From the NCBI GenBank assembly GCA_001603005.1, contig LVAJ01000042.1:1-34497 (forward strand): a stretch of DNA of 34,497 nucleotides, given 5' to 3'. Each line of letters starts with the position of its first letter. The first letter of the stretch is position 1. Below, one piece after another: positions 32,176 through 34,497 of the stretch. The notes beneath the pieces were generated by a model, which had not been told where the DNA came from, ran no database searches, and saw nothing but the letters and a program-made list of their open reading frames with translations. The stretch comes from Clostridiales bacterium Firm_04. GTDB taxonomy: Bacteria; Bacillota; Clostridia; Oscillospirales; Ruminococcaceae. The position numbers and the translations under genes are program-made.

Positions 32176-32242
32176 AATATTGGCGCAGTATAAACATACG
32201 CAAAAATTGCTGCGACTGCTTGTGTAAAGAAAGGGAGTACAA

Positions 32243-34384
32243 ATGAAAAAGCCGTTTTCTAAGCTAAAAGAAAAACTGGAACCCTACCGCATGTTTATGC
32301 GATCAGGCAGAGTTGCGGGCATTGTGCTGATGCTGGCAGCATGTACCATGCTTGCAGCCGGACTGGTCGAGGGCGCCTACCCTGCCCTGCCGCTCTGGAG
32401 CACCTATCTGATCGCCGCAGGACTTTCCGTCATCCTGATGTTCCTGCTCGCGCTGGTGCTGCGCATCGTGTTCGGCACGAATACGCTGAGCCGTCCGGCA
32501 TTCCTGATGACCTTTGCCCTGCTGACGCTCCTGATGATGATGGCGGATCACGCATCGCATCCGGTCACCGTCCTGCTTCTTTCGCTGATCCTGACGCTTG
32601 CCGCAGACGCCGCAGGCAGATCCGTGGTCGGCATGATCCGCGTGAAAAAATTCTATGTCAGCGGACTGGTGACATTTCTGGTCAGCGGCGTGCTGATCGC
32701 CGGCGCGGTTTTCGCGATGCTGCAAAAGGGCTTTGCGGAAAATCGCATTCCGGCATACACATCCCTGCGCACCGTTTCGCAGGCGCCGTCCGGCTTTGAC
32801 AAGATGATGGAATACGGCAAGGAAACGGTCAAGACCTTCACCTACGGCTGCGGCAGCGGATACGATAAGGAATCCGAGCCGATCGACCTCTCCGAAATGG
32901 CAGAGCGCAATCCGGTTCTCGGTCTGGGCATGAACGCATATTTCAAAAAGGATCTGGATGAAGCTCCGGTCGCCGGCAAGATCTGGTATCCGGCTGACAA
33001 GCAGAAGTGCCCGACGCTGTTCATCGTGCACGGCAATCACAGCTACAACGTCAATTCCTACGAGGGCTACGATTACCTCTGCGAATATCTTGCCTCTTGG
33101 GGTTATGTTGCAGTATCGGTCGATGAAAACATTCTGAACGATCTGACGAAAGAAAACGATGCGCGTGCCGTGCTGATGCTGGAAAACATGTCGCAGGTTC
33201 TGAAATGGACGACCGAAGACAAATCCTCCCCGATCTACCGCATCATCGACGCTGAAAACATTGCAGTTGCCGGACATTCCCGCGGCGGCGAGACCGCAGC
33301 GCTGACAGCACTGTTCCGCAGCTACGAGCGCTATCCGGAAAACGGCAATATCATGATCTACAAGCCGATGTCGATCAAATCGGTCATTGCGATCGCGCCG
33401 ACCTGCGACCAGTATGAGCCGGCAGGCAGAACCGCGCAGCTTACGGACGTCAATTATCTGCTGATCCACGGCAGCGACGATCAGGATGTTTACATGACAT
33501 GCGGCGAAAAGCAGTATAACAACGTGCATTTCACGGGCAGACAGGATTGCTTCAAATCCACGCTGTACATCCTCGGCGCCAACCACGGACAGTTCAATTC
33601 GACATGGGGCGACAATGACCTCGGCAATCCGGCAGGCTATTTTGCAAACCGCAACGCATTCCTCTCCGAGTCCGAGCAGAAAGCGATCCTCGGCGTCTAT
33701 GTCAAGACCTTCCTCGATAACACGCTCAAGGGCGACATGAAGTATCACGATATTTTCGTCAATCAGGAAGCATGCAGCTCCGCGCTGCCGGAGACCGTCA
33801 TCGTCCAGCGTTATCAGGATTCCGATTTTGAACTGCTGACCGATTTCGATGCACTCACCGGTTTTGCGGATTACGAGAACGTACATGTCAGAGTCAACAA
33901 CGCAGATCTGTGGACAGAAAAGAGTCTGGATAACGGCACCGAAAAGGACAGCAGCGATTATTCGCTCTACATGGAGTGGGACGATGAAACCGAAGTCGTT
34001 GCAAATTTCGCGTTCAACAAAACGAGCCTTGCGAAAAAGGACTTCTCCTTTGCGATCTCCGATCTGCGCGACAAGGATATCCCGCGCGCATATCTGGATT
34101 ACACGGTCACATTGAAAGACGACAAGGGCAAGACCGCCGTTGCAGAAAATCCGGTTCCGGTTTATCCGGCACTCGGCATTCAGCCCGGCAAGCTGCATTC
34201 GCTCTGGTTCGATTACGAATACAAGCATCCGTTCACGACTGTCACGGTCGCGCAGGACGCCTACAAAGCGGAAAAGGGCTTCAATTTTGCAGCGGTCACA
34301 ACCGCAGAGGTCTGCATCCGGAACATGCAGAACGGCAAGATCGCGCTGAACGATGTCGGCTTTGCAGCAGCCGACGCAAAGTAA
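32243..34384 (+). CDS. Membrane-anchored alpha/beta hydrolase, large
   Basis: A 713-residue protein. The N-terminal 170 residues contain about five hydrophobic helices (22-45, 52-75, 85-100, 104-122, 140-160). The hydrolase domain follows: oxyanion segment I-V-H-G-N-H near 260-265, nucleophile elbow G344-H-S346-R-G-G, acid D412 or D413 in G-S-D-D, and H448 in N-H-G-Q, in the order of a serine-esterase triad as in dienelactone hydrolase or PHB-depolymerase-like esterases. The last 180 residues are beta-rich, possibly a binding or Ig-like domain. The catalytic part probably faces outside. The substrate is unknown; the neighbouring polysaccharide enzyme makes an acetyl- or feruloyl-type ester possible. 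AAAGGGAG lies before the ATG at 32243. Confidence 0.8.
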   Translation: MKKPFSKLKEKLEPYRMFMRSGRVAGIVLMLAACTMLAAGLVEGAYPALPLWSTYLIAAGLSVILMFLLALVLRIVFGTNTLSRPAFLMTFALLTLLMMMADHASHPVTVLLLSLILTLAADAAGRSVVGMIRVKKFYVSGLVTFLVSGVLIAGAVFAMLQKGFAENRIPAYTSLRTVSQAPSGFDKMMEYGKETVKTFTYGCGSGYDKESEPIDLSEMAERNPVLGLGMNAYFKKDLDEAPVAGKIWYPADKQKCPTLFIVHGNHSYNVNSYEGYDYLCEYLASWGYVAVSVDENILNDLTKENDARAVLMLENMSQVLKWTTEDKSSPIYRIIDAENIAVAGHSRGGETAALTALFRSYERYPENGNIMIYKPMSIKSVIAIAPTCDQYEPAGRTAQLTDVNYLLIHGSDDQDVYMTCGEKQYNNVHFTGRQDCFKSTLYILGANHGQFNSTWGDNDLGNPAGYFANRNAFLSESEQKAILGVYVKTFLDNTLKGDMKYHDIFVNQEACSSALPETVIVQRYQDSDFELLTDFDALTGFADYENVHVRVNNADLWTEKSLDNGTEKDSSDYSLYMEWDDETEVVANFAFNKTSLAKKDFSFAISDLRDKDIPRAYLDYTVTLKDDKGKTAVAENPVPVYPALGIQPGKLHSLWFDYEYKHPFTTVTVAQDAYKAEKGFNFAAVTTAEVCIRNMQNGKIALNDVGFAAADAK

Positions 34385-34409
34385 GAACCGGCTGCGATCC
34401 AAACAAACA

Positions 34410-34438
34410 GAGGGGAGATGTTTCAGGCATCTCCCCTC
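34410..34438 (+). terminator. Hairpin after the hydrolase gene
   Basis: A perfect 11-bp stem GAGGGGAGATG/CATCTCCCCTC (34410-34420 with 34428-34438) with a 7-nt loop, 25 bp after the stop. The T tail is poor, so termination may be partial. Confidence 0.7.
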
Positions 34439-34473
34439 AGCTTGTATATAAAGTGTCTCCGACGGATTTCTAA

Positions 34474-34490
34474 TGAGGGCTCCGCCCTCA
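34474..34490. repeat. Short GC palindrome at the window end
   Basis: TGAGGGC and GCCCTCA (34474-34480, 34484-34490) are a perfect 7-bp inverted repeat around TCC. It could be a dispersed extragenic palindrome or the terminator of a gene entering from the right on the minus strand. Confidence 0.45.
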
Positions 34491-34497
34491 AACTCCT

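Noticed and set aside
32303..34402. 699-residue minus-strand frame
   Set aside because: It is the antisense shadow of the large hydrolase, which has a promoter, a ribosome site and a catalytic triad.

Overview
The window looks like a chromosomal segment of a gut or rumen clostridial bacterium, most likely Ruminococcus-like (Oscillospiraceae). The reasons are a secreted GH5 glycoside hydrolase ending in a two-repeat dockerin, a clostridial suf operon in the order CBDSU, a SpoVT-type sporulation regulator, heterodimeric ABC exporters and strong sigma-A type promoters. No ribosomal or tRNA gene is visible to fix the species.

Bases 1-13034 are the right-hand part of an integrated mobile element whose left end lies outside the window. 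Its outer part (124-5880, minus strand) is visibly AT-rich. It is a three-gene operon encoding an unknown lysine-rich protein, a large McrB-like AAA+ protein with a long coiled coil, and a McrC/DUF2357-type PD-(D/E)XK nuclease, so it is probably a type IV-like defence module. Next come a zinc-ribbon protein (5995-6924, minus) and, divergently, the element backbone: a RepA-like hexameric helicase ATPase, two small accessory proteins, a compact inverted-repeat oriT, a MobV relaxase, a 67-residue protein and a large serine recombinase.

The main observation is at 13035. The serine recombinase runs without a stop into the C-terminal five-sixths of SpoVT (AbrB-hairpin remnant plus GAF domain). This indicates that the element inserted inside spoVT and that the recombinase gene borrows the 3' end of spoVT. 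The layout resembles elements that interrupt sporulation genes and are excised from them. The 5' part of spoVT is not in the window.

Bases 13491-21001 are host genes on the minus strand: a LytS-type sensor kinase with a membrane partner, a membrane-anchored alpha/beta hydrolase of the proline iminopeptidase type, a DUF4304-like protein, and a heterodimeric ABC exporter with one degenerate ATP site.

Bases 21002-34497 are host genes on the plus strand. First are two COG0523/CobW metallochaperone-like GTPases, one with a roughly 90-residue His/Asp tract and one fused to a YcgQ-type domain. A small DUF2798-like membrane protein follows, behind a highly structured leader. Then come sufCBDSU, behind a promoter overlapped by a perfect dyad, the dockerin-bearing GH5 enzyme, an unknown 227-residue protein and a large membrane-anchored alpha/beta hydrolase. 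Four promoters here (21267, 31250, 31346, 32147) share an extended sequence cassette well beyond -35/-10, which suggests a dispersed promoter repeat or a small regulon.
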